A stretch of 64,000 nt of DNA from Sulfotelmatobacter sp963788225 (GTDB taxonomy: Bacteria > Acidobacteriota > Terriglobia > Terriglobales > Acidobacteriaceae). The stretch spans positions 62,001 to 126,000 of the forward strand of contig CAWBGI010000008.1 of the NCBI GenBank assembly GCA_963788225.1, in the 5' to 3' direction. Positions 18,372 to 27,711 of the stretch are shown one piece after another. The notes below the pieces were generated by a model. That model did not search any database and was not told the origin of the DNA. It saw only the letters and a program-made list of their open reading frames with translations. The translations under genes were made by a program, and so were the position numbers. The stretch's first letter is position 1. Every line of letters begins with the position of its first letter.

Positions 18372-21300
18372 TTGCTGGAACGGCGTCTGGCGGCTACAGA
18401 GAAGAAGATGCCCCCCCGGGAGCTTGTAATACCTCGACGTCCCAATCAGGACTTCGCGCCGCTTTCGTTCGCTCAACTCCAGATGTGGTTAATCGATCGG
18501 ATGACGGAGGGCAACCCGGCCTACAACCAGCCGGTCGGCTACCGTCTTCGTGGATATCTGAACGCGGCAGCTCTGGAAGACAGCTTTAATGAAGTGGTTC
18601 GAAGGCACGAAATATTGAGAACCACCTTCATCGTTGAAAATGACACACCTTTGCAGTGCATTCAGCCGGAGTGCAAGATTCGAATCAATTTTGCAGAACT
18701 GGATCCGGCAACGGCAGAATCCAGACTGCAATTCCTAGCCGCGGAGGAGGCCCTCACATCGTTTGACCTGTCTCGTCTTCCCCTGATTCGCGTTTCCCTA
18801 TTCAAGCTCGGCGAAGCCGAACACGTGCTGATTATCAATCTCCACCATATAGTGGCGGATGGAATCTCCGTTGGGTTGATCTTGGATGAAGTCGATATTT
18901 TTTATCGCGCCCTTACTGGCGGGCGCGATCCTCGTCCACCGGATCTGAGCCTGCAGTATGCCGATTTTGCGGTTTGGCAACGGCAAGCCGTGGATGACGC
19001 GGCATATTCCGACCAGCTCAGCTTCTGGCAAAAGCAGCTGTCAGGCGAGTTGCCTGTGCTGGAGTTGCCCTCTGACTTCCCAAGGCCGCTGCTCCAGTCT
19101 TTCAAGGGATCCAACGTATTTCTGAACCTTCCCCAGACGTTGGTTCGGGACCTGACCTCTCTGGGAGCGCGCGAAGGATGCACGTTCTTCATGACCGTGC
19201 TGGCGGCCTTTCAGGTATTGCTTCATCGGTATTCTGGTGCGGAAGACATTGTCATCGGCACGCCCGTTGCGCTGAGAGACCCGGGGCAAGTAGGCCGCTT
19301 GATCGGAAATTGCCTCAACATGGCGGCGTTGCGATGCGATCTTTCTGGCAATCCCGATTTCATCGAACTGCTCCGAAGAAGCCGGGACACGGCTCTGAAT
19401 GCTTTCTCAAACGCCGATCTGCCGTACGAGGCTTTGATGAAGCACCTTAAGATTGAGAGGAACCCAGGGCGAAATCCCGTCTTTCAGGTGATGTTAGAGG
19501 CCTTGCAGCCGAGCACACCAACCATCGGCGACCTTGAAATCACCAACTTTCATTTCGATATGAAATTTGCTCAGTTCGACTTGGCTCTCCATTTTTGTGA
19601 AGAATCCGGAGGGCAATTGGTGCGGTTCGAGTACTGCACCGACGTGTTTCTGGCAGAAACGGTCGAGAGACTCTCTGCAAGCTTTGCCCGGTTGTTGCAC
19701 GCCGTCGCCGCCAATCCGCGGCAGAAGATATCGGAGATCCCCATCCTGTCGGAAGCTGAAAGGCATCAGGCCCTCAGGGCCTGGAACAATACACCTGGGG
19801 ATTATCCAAAGGAGCGTTGCGTGCATCACCTGTTCGAAAGAACTGCGATGGGTGCCCCGGATCGCGTTGCGGTTGAATGCGGCGGCCAGTCGCTGACCTA
19901 CGGTGAATTGAATGCGAAGGCGAATCGGCTGGCCAATCACTTGCGCAAGTCCGGAGTCCAGCCGGAGAGCTGCGTCGGAATTTTCCTGGAGCGCTCTCTG
20001 GACTTGATTGTCGCTTTGCTCGGCGTTCTGAAGGCCGGGGCCGCCTACGTCCCGATGGATCCATCATTTCCCCCCGAACGTTTGGCTTGGATGATGGAGG
20101 ACGCCGATATTTCACTTCTGGTCACCCAGACCCCTCTCGTGAACGAGTTGTCTCGACCGGAGATGAAGACGGTTTGTCTGGATGCTGATTGGGGAGCGAT
20201 CGAACACGCTGTCAGCGACAATCCCGGTGTCGCCATCTCCCCGTCGAGTCTGGCTTACATCATCTACACCTCCGGCTCCACGGGAAAGCCGAAGGGAGTG
20301 ATGATAGAGCATCGATCTGTGGTTAATTTCCTGTTCTCTATGCAGCGGGAGCCCGGCTTCGATGAGAACGATGTGCTGGTCGCCGTGACTACCATTTCGT
20401 TTGACATTGCCGCGCTGGAAGTTTTCCTCCCTTTGATTTCGGGAGGGAAACTGGTGGTTGCCGATCGGAATGAAGTGGTTGACGGTTCAGCCCTTTTGGA
20501 AAAGATTTCCAAGAGCGGCGCCACGGTCCTGCAGGCCACCCCGGCTACCTGGAAGCTGATGTTGGAGGCCGGCTGGGAAACAACCCCGGAACTGAAGATG
20601 CTGTGCGGGGGAGAGTCGTTGCCGCGGGAACTCGCCAACCGTATGCTCCAGCGCGGCGCTGAACTCTGGAACATGTACGGTCCCACGGAAACCACTATTT
20701 GGTCGTCCACGGAAAAGATTCAACCGGGTTCGGATCCCATCTTGATCGGCCGGCCAATTGCCAACACACAGCTTTATGTCGTGGACGAGCACCTGGAACC
20801 AGTGCCGCTTGGCGTGGTCGGCGAGTTGCTGATCGGCGGGGACGGAGTAGCCCGGGGGTACCGGAACCGCCCCGACTTGACCGCGGAACGGTTTGTTGAG
20901 ACCTCATTCCTGGAGCCAGGGAACCGAGCCTACAGGACCGGAGATTTGGCACGGTTTCGTCCCGATGGCCGCCTTGAGTTGCTGGGACGGCTCGATCATC
21001 AGGTGAAGGTAAGGGGATACCGGATTGAGTTGGGAGAAATCGAGAACGTCCTGTCACAGCACGAATTGCTCAAAGAGGCCGTAGTCGTGGCCCGGGAAAA
21101 TCCCGACGGCAACAAATGCCTTGTGGCCTATTGCATTCCCATTACACGTGGACGATTGAAGTCGAGCGAACTCGGACAGTTTCTTCAGAGGAAGCTGCCC
21201 GATTACATGCTTCCCTCGTACTTCGTCGAGATGGAGGCATTTCCACTCACCCCGAATGGCAAGATTGACCGCAAGGCGCTTCCAAACCCTGAAAGCATCT

Positions 21301-22463
21301 CGTTAGAAGCCGGTTCGCCGTTCGTGGAACCCGACGGCGAACTCGAACAGCAGTTGGCAGACATCTGGAAGAGGGCTCTCAGAAAGCCAGTCATCGGCGC
21401 CAATGACAATTTTTTCGATCTCGGTGGGCATTCCTTGCTGGCTGCCCAGGTGTTCGCCCAGATGAATCGGCAGCTCGGGGTGAAATTGCCACTGGCTCTT
21501 CTATTTCAGGCACCAACCGTTCGACAATTGGCAGCCAGCATCCAACAGAAACCACAGAAAAGCAGTTGGAGGTCGCTGGTTCCGATCCAGACCGGGGGAC
21601 ACAGGCCGCCGATCTTCCTGGTTCATGGGGCGGAAGGCAATGTGCTCCTGTATAAGCATTTGGCCCGCAACCTGGGAGACAATCAGCCGATCTATGGCCT
21701 CCAATCCCTTGGCGTAGATGGCCACGAAGGCGCGGAAACCACGATAGAAGAAATGGCGGCACACTACCGGAAAGAAATTCAAGAACTGCAGCCGAAGGGA
21801 CCTTATCTTCTGGGCGGATATTGCATGGGCGGAACAATCGCCCTGGAAATCGCTCAACAGCTCCGAAGAGAGGGAGAATCGGTCGCCCTTGTGGCCATGT
21901 TGGAGACCTACAATCTTGCACCGACGCCACGGTTGTCCTTTTCATTGCGAATGATTCACAAGGTGCAGAATTTGTACTTCCATCTGACGAATTTATTGTT
22001 GAGCGGATCGCAGGGAGGCTTTGACTTTTTCTTCGAAAAAATGAAGGTTGAGTTGGGCCGAGTAAAGGTGACCTTGAATATCCTGTGGTCGGCAATGCTT
22101 GAGAAATTCAATTACGAAAGCGGATTGCAGTATCAACATCTGCAAACCCGGATACTGAACGATAAGGCGCAGGCGTCCTACACACCTCTCCCCTATGACG
22201 GGAAAATCACGCTGTTCCGGACGAAGGGGCACTACTACGGCTTTGGTGATTGGGATTTCGGCTGGGGATCCATCGCCCGGCGGGGAGTTCACGTTGTGGA
22301 ATTGCCACTCTACCCCAGAGGAACGTTGAACGATCCGTTTGTTGAGGTTGTGGCGCAACGGTTGAAGGCAGAGATTGAGAAGATACTGCCAACATCTTCC
22401 CCCTTAAGCCCGGAATCATCATTCTTGAATGTTGCAAGCAAGAGCATGACGACCTCCTGCTGA
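18372..22463 (+). CDS. NRPS, C-A-PCP-TE, predicted glycine-activating
   Basis: A terminal NRPS module of about 1363 residues (counted from TTG 18372; a start at ATC 18312 would add 20). C domain with HHIVADG at 158-164. A domain with YTSGSTGKPKGVM, ISFDIAALEVF and NMYGPTETTIW; the hand-read pocket is D-I-L-Q-L-G-M-I-W-K, closest to the glycine type. PCP with Ser1021 in LGGHSLLAAQ. TE at about 1070-1340 with nucleophile motif GYCMGG, so Cys1151 replaces the usual Ser; where the catalytic His is expected the sequence reads LYPRGTLNDPF. It follows the KS-AT-KR-ACP PKS by 165 bases and would condense glycine onto its polyketide and release the product. Membrane segments are absent; it is cytosolic. 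Confidence 0.92.
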   Translation: MLERRLAATEKKMPPRELVIPRRPNQDFAPLSFAQLQMWLIDRMTEGNPAYNQPVGYRLRGYLNAAALEDSFNEVVRRHEILRTTFIVENDTPLQCIQPECKIRINFAELDPATAESRLQFLAAEEALTSFDLSRLPLIRVSLFKLGEAEHVLIINLHHIVADGISVGLILDEVDIFYRALTGGRDPRPPDLSLQYADFAVWQRQAVDDAAYSDQLSFWQKQLSGELPVLELPSDFPRPLLQSFKGSNVFLNLPQTLVRDLTSLGAREGCTFFMTVLAAFQVLLHRYSGAEDIVIGTPVALRDPGQVGRLIGNCLNMAALRCDLSGNPDFIELLRRSRDTALNAFSNADLPYEALMKHLKIERNPGRNPVFQVMLEALQPSTPTIGDLEITNFHFDMKFAQFDLALHFCEESGGQLVRFEYCTDVFLAETVERLSASFARLLHAVAANPRQKISEIPILSEAERHQALRAWNNTPGDYPKERCVHHLFERTAMGAPDRVAVECGGQSLTYGELNAKANRLANHLRKSGVQPESCVGIFLERSLDLIVALLGVLKAGAAYVPMDPSFPPERLAWMMEDADISLLVTQTPLVNELSRPEMKTVCLDADWGAIEHAVSDNPGVAISPSSLAYIIYTSGSTGKPKGVMIEHRSVVNFLFSMQREPGFDENDVLVAVTTISFDIAALEVFLPLISGGKLVVADRNEVVDGSALLEKISKSGATVLQATPATWKLMLEAGWETTPELKMLCGGESLPRELANRMLQRGAELWNMYGPTETTIWSSTEKIQPGSDPILIGRPIANTQLYVVDEHLEPVPLGVVGELLIGGDGVARGYRNRPDLTAERFVETSFLEPGNRAYRTGDLARFRPDGRLELLGRLDHQVKVRGYRIELGEIENVLSQHELLKEAVVVARENPDGNKCLVAYCIPITRGRLKSSELGQFLQRKLPDYMLPSYFVEMEAFPLTPNGKIDRKALPNPESISLEAGSPFVEPDGELEQQLADIWKRALRKPVIGANDNFFDLGGHSLLAAQVFAQMNRQLGVKLPLALLFQAPTVRQLAASIQQKPQKSSWRSLVPIQTGGHRPPIFLVHGAEGNVLLYKHLARNLGDNQPIYGLQSLGVDGHEGAETTIEEMAAHYRKEIQELQPKGPYLLGGYCMGGTIALEIAQQLRREGESVALVAMLETYNLAPTPRLSFSLRMIHKVQNLYFHLTNLLLSGSQGGFDFFFEKMKVELGRVKVTLNILWSAMLEKFNYESGLQYQHLQTRILNDKAQASYTPLPYDGKITLFRTKGHYYGFGDWDFGWGSIARRGVHVVELPLYPRGTLNDPFVEVVAQRLKAEIEKILPTSSPLSPESSFLNVASKSMTTSC

Positions 22464-22564
22464 GCTACCGCTTAACCCTCGCTTCGGATTTTTCGGCTCC
22501 GGATCGAAGCTGATCAGAGTGCTGAAAGTTTGCTTATCCACGCTTGTTCGGGGAGCCCGTAACT

Positions 22565-23521
22565 ATGGATTGTAAGAAGCCACAGATTCTTTACATCGCT
22601 GGCTGCGACCGGAGCGGCAGCACCGTCTTAGATCAGGTATTGGGCCAGATTCCGGGCTGGTTTACCGTGGGCGAGCTTGCCGATTTTTGGGACCGAGGCC
22701 CCCTGCAGCTCTGCGGCTGCGGCCGGGTCCTGAAAGATTGCGACTTCTGGCGGCAGGTCTTTATCGAAGCTTTTCACGACACTCCTGACCGCTTTGATTT
22801 TGCAGCGGTTACAACTTTGAGGAATCGCTGCGCTCGTTCCCGTCACTTACTTCTCCTCACTAATTCGCTCACCAGAAGATGGGTCAAGCCTGCACTCGAC
22901 GCCTATGTCGATTTGACGCGAAAACTCTATCGGGCTGTCAGCACGGTTGCAGGCGCGAAGGTCGTGGTCGATTCCTCGAAGCTGCCTTCCCACGCCTACC
23001 TATTGAAGCTTACCGGTGCTGCTGAGTTGTTCGTTGTGCATCTTGTCCGCGATCCCCGTGGCTGTGCATACTCCTGGCTGAAGAGCAAACGGCATCCCAA
23101 CCCTGCGGTCGGTGAGTTTCCCAATTGGAACCCGGCAAAAACCTCGTTGAACTGGGTTTACACCAACGGTGCAATCAAGAAACTCTGGGGGGCTTCGGAA
23201 GGGCGATATCTAGTCTTACGTTACGAGGACTTCATTGCTCAACCTGAGGATAGCGTGCGCCAGATCATTCAGCTGGTCGGACAACCTGCAATGGGTCTTC
23301 CCTTTTTGTCTCACCATACTGTGTGTTTAGCGCCCACTCACGGAGTGTCAGGCAACACGGTGCGGTTCGACACCGGACCAGTGCAGCTAACGCTCGACGA
23401 CAAATGGCGCACCGCCATGAAGCCGAGGCACAAATTACTTGTAACGACGCTGACGAGCCTGACGTTGCCGACATTTGGATACAGTTTCGATCCCATGTCC
23501 AGAGCCAACGGTGGCCATTAG
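22565..23521 (+). CDS. PAPS-dependent sulfotransferase family protein
   Basis: The protein starts with YIAGCDRSGSTVLDQVLGQIP, the 5'-phosphosulfate-binding loop of sulfotransferases, and has the 3'-phosphate region VVHLVRDPRGCAYSWLKSKR. A CGCG-x-LKDC segment near residue 60 and VVVDSSKLPSHAYLL are shared with the bacterial Sulfotransfer_3-type group. It would move a sulfuryl group from PAPS to a hydroxyl or amine. ATG 22565 was chosen because a GGGGAG sequence sits about ten bases upstream; a TTG at 22544 is the alternative. It begins the tailoring trio (sulfotransferase, acyltransferase, carbamoyltransferase) between the two NRPS genes, so the acceptor is probably the cluster product, although a nearby polysaccharide cannot be excluded. 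Confidence 0.85.
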   Translation: MDCKKPQILYIAGCDRSGSTVLDQVLGQIPGWFTVGELADFWDRGPLQLCGCGRVLKDCDFWRQVFIEAFHDTPDRFDFAAVTTLRNRCARSRHLLLLTNSLTRRWVKPALDAYVDLTRKLYRAVSTVAGAKVVVDSSKLPSHAYLLKLTGAAELFVVHLVRDPRGCAYSWLKSKRHPNPAVGEFPNWNPAKTSLNWVYTNGAIKKLWGASEGRYLVLRYEDFIAQPEDSVRQIIQLVGQPAMGLPFLSHHTVCLAPTHGVSGNTVRFDTGPVQLTLDDKWRTAMKPRHKLLVTTLTSLTLPTFGYSFDPMSRANGGH

Positions 23522-23606
23522 AACCTCATTGGGCTTCGGTAAGACGCAACACTGAGCAGCCCATTTCGGATGTTTCGTTTGGCGAGAAAGCTTAGGTGTT
23601 CATACT

Positions 23607-24068
23607 ATGATCTCGGAGAGTCCGGCGAGTTACGTCAGCTACATTAAGGAGAACTGGTTCGTTGGCATCAAGAACCGGCTTCTCCAGGAGATCGCTCGCA
23701 AAGTGCCTGGGGCGATGACTTTACGCCCTCTTCTCCATCGCTGGCGCGGCGTGGAGATAGAGAAGAATGTCTGGATCGGCTACGATGCAATCATCGAAAC
23801 TGCCCACCCGGAATTAATCACAATCAAAGAAGGCGCCATTGTGAGCATTCAAGCTCTGATTCTTGCGCATTTCGGCGGATGGGAACGGAGAGTGATCATT
23901 GAGAAAAACGCCTTTCTTGGTCCCCGCGTCATTGTTCTTCCCAATGTCGTAATTGGAGGGGGATCTGTAGTGGCTGCTGGGAGCGTCGTCACTGAGTCGG
24001 TGCCGCCGATGACGCTCGTCCAGGGAAACCCCGCAAAACCAGTCGCGCAGCCGGACGAGGCAATCTAA
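23607..24068 (+). CDS. Left-handed beta-helix (hexapeptide repeat) acyltransferase
   Basis: A 153-residue protein with the isoleucine-patch repeats of LbetaH acyltransferases: GVEIEKNVWIGYDAIIE, VIIEKNAFLGPRVIVLPNVVIGGGSVVAAGSVV and the characteristic end VTESVPPMTLVQGNPAKPV. Family members mostly transfer acetyl groups from acetyl-CoA to sugar or antibiotic hydroxyls or amines. A histidine (ILAHFGG) lies in the place where the catalytic His of this family is found. It lies 85 bases after the sulfotransferase and 43 bases before the carbamoyltransferase, in the same direction, which suggests tailoring of the PKS/NRPS product. It is shorter than stand-alone serine acetyltransferases and lacks their N-terminal helical domain. 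Confidence 0.83.
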   Translation: MISESPASYVSYIKENWFVGIKNRLLQEIARKVPGAMTLRPLLHRWRGVEIEKNVWIGYDAIIETAHPELITIKEGAIVSIQALILAHFGGWERRVIIEKNAFLGPRVIVLPNVVIGGGSVVAAGSVVTESVPPMTLVQGNPAKPVAQPDEAI

Positions 24069-24111
24069 TGAGCAATCGAGATTACGAATCTTCCCCGGGT
24101 GAGATCACCAT

Positions 24112-25872
24112 TTGAACATCCTAGGCGTGAGTGGATTGGAGAGAGCTGTTCCATTCAAGCAGGCGCACTGGCCAGGTTTAGATGGGCGTGAATACCGTAT
24201 CTCACAAGGCCATGATTCCGCCGCGGCTCTAGTCGTCGATGGAACAGTAATCGCAGCTGCCGCGCAGGAGCGCTTCAGTCGCAAGAAGCATACTGGCGAT
24301 TTTCCCGTCGATGCCATCCAGTTTTGCCTTCGCTACGCTGGTTTAACTATCGAAGACATTAGCGAGATCGGCCACGGTTTCGACTATTCTCCTTTTTCCG
24401 CACTCTATTCGCTTGATCCAGACTCCTCGACACTTTATGAAGAAGTGTTTTCGAAAAGTGCGCTTATTCGACAAGTGCACAGATACTTCTCAGACTTCCC
24501 CGCAGAACGGATCCACCCAGTCAATCACCACACCTCCCACGCCGCCAGTGCAGCCTTTACATCAGGTTGGAACGAGTGCCTGGTAGTGGTGAACGACGCG
24601 ATGGGAGAGGTGCAAAGCCTGACGGTATCCCAGTTTCGCGACGGCGCATTCAAGAAGCTTCGCGAAATTCCTGCCAACGACTCCATCGGAATTCTCTATT
24701 CGCTCGTCACGCTGCACCTGGGCTTCGATTTCAACTCCGATGAATACAAGATCATGGGACTGGCACCCTACGGGGATCCGGATCGCTTTCGGCCCTTCTT
24801 CGAAGGAGCCGTCAATCTGCTTCCTGATGGTTCGATTCGAATTCCGATCCTCCGGCTCAACCGCTCGCGAGAGGAGCGCGAGAATTACCTGGCGACCCGG
24901 GCTTACCTGGACAAGAATCTCATCGCCCGGCGGGTGCCCCAAGCGGAGATTACTCAGGAGCATAAAGATGTTGCGGCGGCCCTGCAGGAGTGTCTGGATC
25001 GAGTTGTTCTGCATGTTTGCGGACACTTCGGAAAGCAGACCGGCATGCGGCGCATAGCTCTGGCCGGGGGAGTCGCTCTTAATTGCACCGCCAATGGCAA
25101 GCTTATCGACTCCGGCATCTTCGATGAGATTTACATACAGCCCGCGGCTGGCGACGACGGCACCGCACTCGGTGCCGCCCTGTACCGCGCCTCACTGTCC
25201 GGAGAAATTCACAACCAGCGCATGCCTGCTCCTCTGCTGGGGCCCGAATATGCGGCGCCTTGTATTGAGAAGGCGATTGCACAATGCGCCAGCCGGATTA
25301 CCGTGACGCGGTTCGATTCTTTGGATCAAACCTGCCACGAAGCGGCAAAGCTGATCGCGGAAGGGCGAGTGATCGCCTGGTATCGCGGCCGTATGGAATA
25401 CGGCCCGCGTGCGCTCGGAAATCGCAGCATTCTTGCCGATCCTGGGCATCCTGCCATGCGCGACCGCATCAACGCAATGGTCAAAATGCGGGAAGCATTC
25501 CGTCCCTTCGCTCCCGCCTGTTCCGAGGAGCAGGCGCATCGCTGGTTCAACGTGGCGCCCGGAACGCAAATGCCTTACATGATCACGGTCGTGGACGTGC
25601 GGCCCGAGCACCGGGCATCGTTGCCGGCAATCACTCACGTTAACGGCTCGGCCCGGCTCCAAACCGTTTCGGCAGAGGACAATCCAGACTTCCACCATTT
25701 ACTCGGGGCTGTCGGACGCACTACGGGACGAGAAATGGTGCTCAACACCAGTTTCAATGTGAAGGGGCAGCCCATCGTGAATACGCCTGAGGAAGCCATC
25801 GAGACTTTCCTCGGAACCGGCATTGAATTCCTTTTTCTGGAGAACCGGATTGTTGCCCGCAGAAGTAGCTGA
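24112..25872 (+). CDS. NodU/CmcH-type O-carbamoyltransferase
   Basis: A 586-residue carbamoyltransferase. The N-terminal ASKHA-like domain has the early motif ISQGHDSAAALVVDG and the metal-binding histidines in NHHTSHAASAAF; the YrdC-like C-terminal part has RMEYGPRALGNRSILADP and REAFRPFAPA. These enzymes use carbamoyl phosphate and ATP to carbamoylate a hydroxyl of antibiotics or Nod factors; zwittermicin biosynthesis includes one (ZmaT), a parallel to the aminomalonyl-type cassette here. The start is a TTG at 24112, preceded by a GGTGAG sequence; the first residues NILGVSG match the family start. The 3' end overlaps the following A-PCP gene by 50 bases when that gene is read from its most upstream start. 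Confidence 0.93.
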   Translation: MNILGVSGLERAVPFKQAHWPGLDGREYRISQGHDSAAALVVDGTVIAAAAQERFSRKKHTGDFPVDAIQFCLRYAGLTIEDISEIGHGFDYSPFSALYSLDPDSSTLYEEVFSKSALIRQVHRYFSDFPAERIHPVNHHTSHAASAAFTSGWNECLVVVNDAMGEVQSLTVSQFRDGAFKKLREIPANDSIGILYSLVTLHLGFDFNSDEYKIMGLAPYGDPDRFRPFFEGAVNLLPDGSIRIPILRLNRSREERENYLATRAYLDKNLIARRVPQAEITQEHKDVAAALQECLDRVVLHVCGHFGKQTGMRRIALAGGVALNCTANGKLIDSGIFDEIYIQPAAGDDGTALGAALYRASLSGEIHNQRMPAPLLGPEYAAPCIEKAIAQCASRITVTRFDSLDQTCHEAAKLIAEGRVIAWYRGRMEYGPRALGNRSILADPGHPAMRDRINAMVKMREAFRPFAPACSEEQAHRWFNVAPGTQMPYMITVVDVRPEHRASLPAITHVNGSARLQTVSAEDNPDFHHLLGAVGRTTGREMVLNTSFNVKGQPIVNTPEEAIETFLGTGIEFLFLENRIVARRSS

Positions 25873-27709
25873 TCGCAAAATCACCGACGCGGACTTTCCG
25901 CGCGGAAGCACAATCTCGCAGCTGTTTGAGCGGCAGGTTGCGCGTACTCCGGACGCGATCGCGGTTGTTTCGTCAGGGCGAAGCCTGACTTATCGCGAAC
26001 TCGACCAGCGCTCCAATCAACTGGCGCGTCATCTCCAGCAGTTCGGCGTTCGACCAGAGATTTTGGTTGGCATCGCCATTGAACGATCCGTCGAAATGAT
26101 GGTCGGGCTTCTAGCGATCCTGAAGGCAGGGGCGGCTTACGTTCCTTTGGATCCCAGCTACCCCCTGCAGCGCATCGCTCTGATGATCGAAGACTCCGGC
26201 GTTCCGGTTCTCCTCGCGACAGAGTGCACGCGGTCGCGCTTGGGGAAAACGGACAGGCACATCGTTTCAATCGATGGTGATGCCGAAGCGATTGCTGGGA
26301 GTGCAACCCACTCGATCGCCGCCACGGGCACAGCCCAGAACCTTGCGTATGTGATCTACACCTCGGGCTCGACGGGAAAGCCCAAGGGAGTGATGATCGA
26401 AAACCGCAATGTGGTCAACTTCTTTACTGGTATGGACCGGGTGATCGGATCTGACCCGGGCGTTTGGCTTGCGGTGACCAGCATTTCCTTTGACATCTCT
26501 GTGCTGGAGCTTTTCTGGACGCTGACGCGCGGTTTTCAAGTGATCATCCACGGCGATGAGGGCACGCAGACGATTCCGGACGAAATTCGAAACCACGACG
26601 TCACCCATATGCAGTCGACTCCTTCCCTGGCGCGGATGATTGCAGTCGATCGGGATGGATTGTCCTCCCTCGGACGATTGAAAAAGCTCCTTCTCGGAGG
26701 GGAACAACTTCCCCCGTCGCTGGCTCGTCAACTGCGCCAGGAGTGCCATGGCGAGATGTACAACATGTACGGGCCAACAGAAACCACTATCTGGTCCACA
26801 ACGTTTCAGATCACTGCAGAGGCGGACAGCGTCCCGATTGGAAAGCCCATTTTTAACACTCAGGTCTACGTGCTTGATTCCGAACTTCAGCCAGTTCCCG
26901 CGGGCGAGCCTGGTGATCTCTTTATCGGGGGCGAAGGCGTCGTCCGTGGTTATTGGCAAAAGCCGGACTTGACAGCTGAAAAATTTCTGAATGATCCGTT
27001 CCAGCCAGGAAACCGCATGTACCGCACAGGAGATATTGCGCGTTTCCTTCCGGACGGAAATCTGGAGTTTCTCGGACGTTCAGATTTCCAGTTGAAACTA
27101 CGCGGCTTCCGGATCGAAATCGGAGAGATTGAAGCCGCGCTCGAAAAGCAAACGGGCGTTGCTGAGGCGGCGGTGGTTGCCAGCGAATTCAAACCTGATG
27201 ATAAGCGTCTGGTCGCCTATGTGGTTCCGAAGCCAGGTGCAGAAGTGGAGTCCGCGGATTTGCGCGCGGCACTGGCGGCAACTCTTCCCGAGTACATGAT
27301 GCCGGCTAGTTTTGTATTGGTTGCGTCTCTGCCCCTGACGGCGAATGGCAAGATCGACCGCAATGCTCTGCAACGTCTCTCCGCACAGGAAAAAGCGCGT
27401 GACCGGGAGCCGGAGGCGCCGAGGACTGAACTGGAGAGTGTGATCGCCCAGGCATGGCAGGAAGCGCTGGGAGTAGACCAGGTCGGACTGAACGAAAACT
27501 TCTTCGATTTCGGCGCACATTCCCTGATGGTGGCCGAGGTCCACATTCAGTTGCAGCTACTCCTCGGCCGCGAACTTTCGTTGGTTGACCTGTTTCAGTA
27601 TCCCACCGTCACCGCGCTGGCGAACCATCTCAATGGGGAGCAAGCCGCATCGCCAGTCACCGGCCGAGCGGAGCGCCGCCTGACCGCGCGACGGTCGCGG
27701 GCACGATAA
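25823..27709 (+). CDS. NRPS A-PCP loading protein, predicted glycine-activating
   Basis: An adenylation domain (about 45-545) followed by a carrier domain (about 550-620), without a condensation domain. Motifs are YTSGSTGKPKGVMIE, ISFDISVLELFW, NMYGPTETTIW, YRTGDIARF and NGKIDRNAL; the PCP site is FGAHSLMVAEV. The hand-read pocket is D-I-L-Q-L-G-M-I-W-K, identical to that of the NRPS encoded at 18372 and closest to the glycine type. Lacking a C domain and lying 2 bases before the second PKS gene, it probably loads an aminoacyl starter that the KS of that PKS accepts. Start uncertain: TTG 25823 lies inside the carbamoyltransferase gene, with further TTG codons at 25850 and 25853; no ATG precedes the domain. 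Confidence 0.9.
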   Translation: MNSFFWRTGLLPAEVADRKITDADFPRGSTISQLFERQVARTPDAIAVVSSGRSLTYRELDQRSNQLARHLQQFGVRPEILVGIAIERSVEMMVGLLAILKAGAAYVPLDPSYPLQRIALMIEDSGVPVLLATECTRSRLGKTDRHIVSIDGDAEAIAGSATHSIAATGTAQNLAYVIYTSGSTGKPKGVMIENRNVVNFFTGMDRVIGSDPGVWLAVTSISFDISVLELFWTLTRGFQVIIHGDEGTQTIPDEIRNHDVTHMQSTPSLARMIAVDRDGLSSLGRLKKLLLGGEQLPPSLARQLRQECHGEMYNMYGPTETTIWSTTFQITAEADSVPIGKPIFNTQVYVLDSELQPVPAGEPGDLFIGGEGVVRGYWQKPDLTAEKFLNDPFQPGNRMYRTGDIARFLPDGNLEFLGRSDFQLKLRGFRIEIGEIEAALEKQTGVAEAAVVASEFKPDDKRLVAYVVPKPGAEVESADLRAALAATLPEYMMPASFVLVASLPLTANGKIDRNALQRLSAQEKARDREPEAPRTELESVIAQAWQEALGVDQVGLNENFFDFGAHSLMVAEVHIQLQLLLGRELSLVDLFQYPTVTALANHLNGEQAASPVTGRAERRLTARRSRAR

Positions 27710-27711
27710 GC

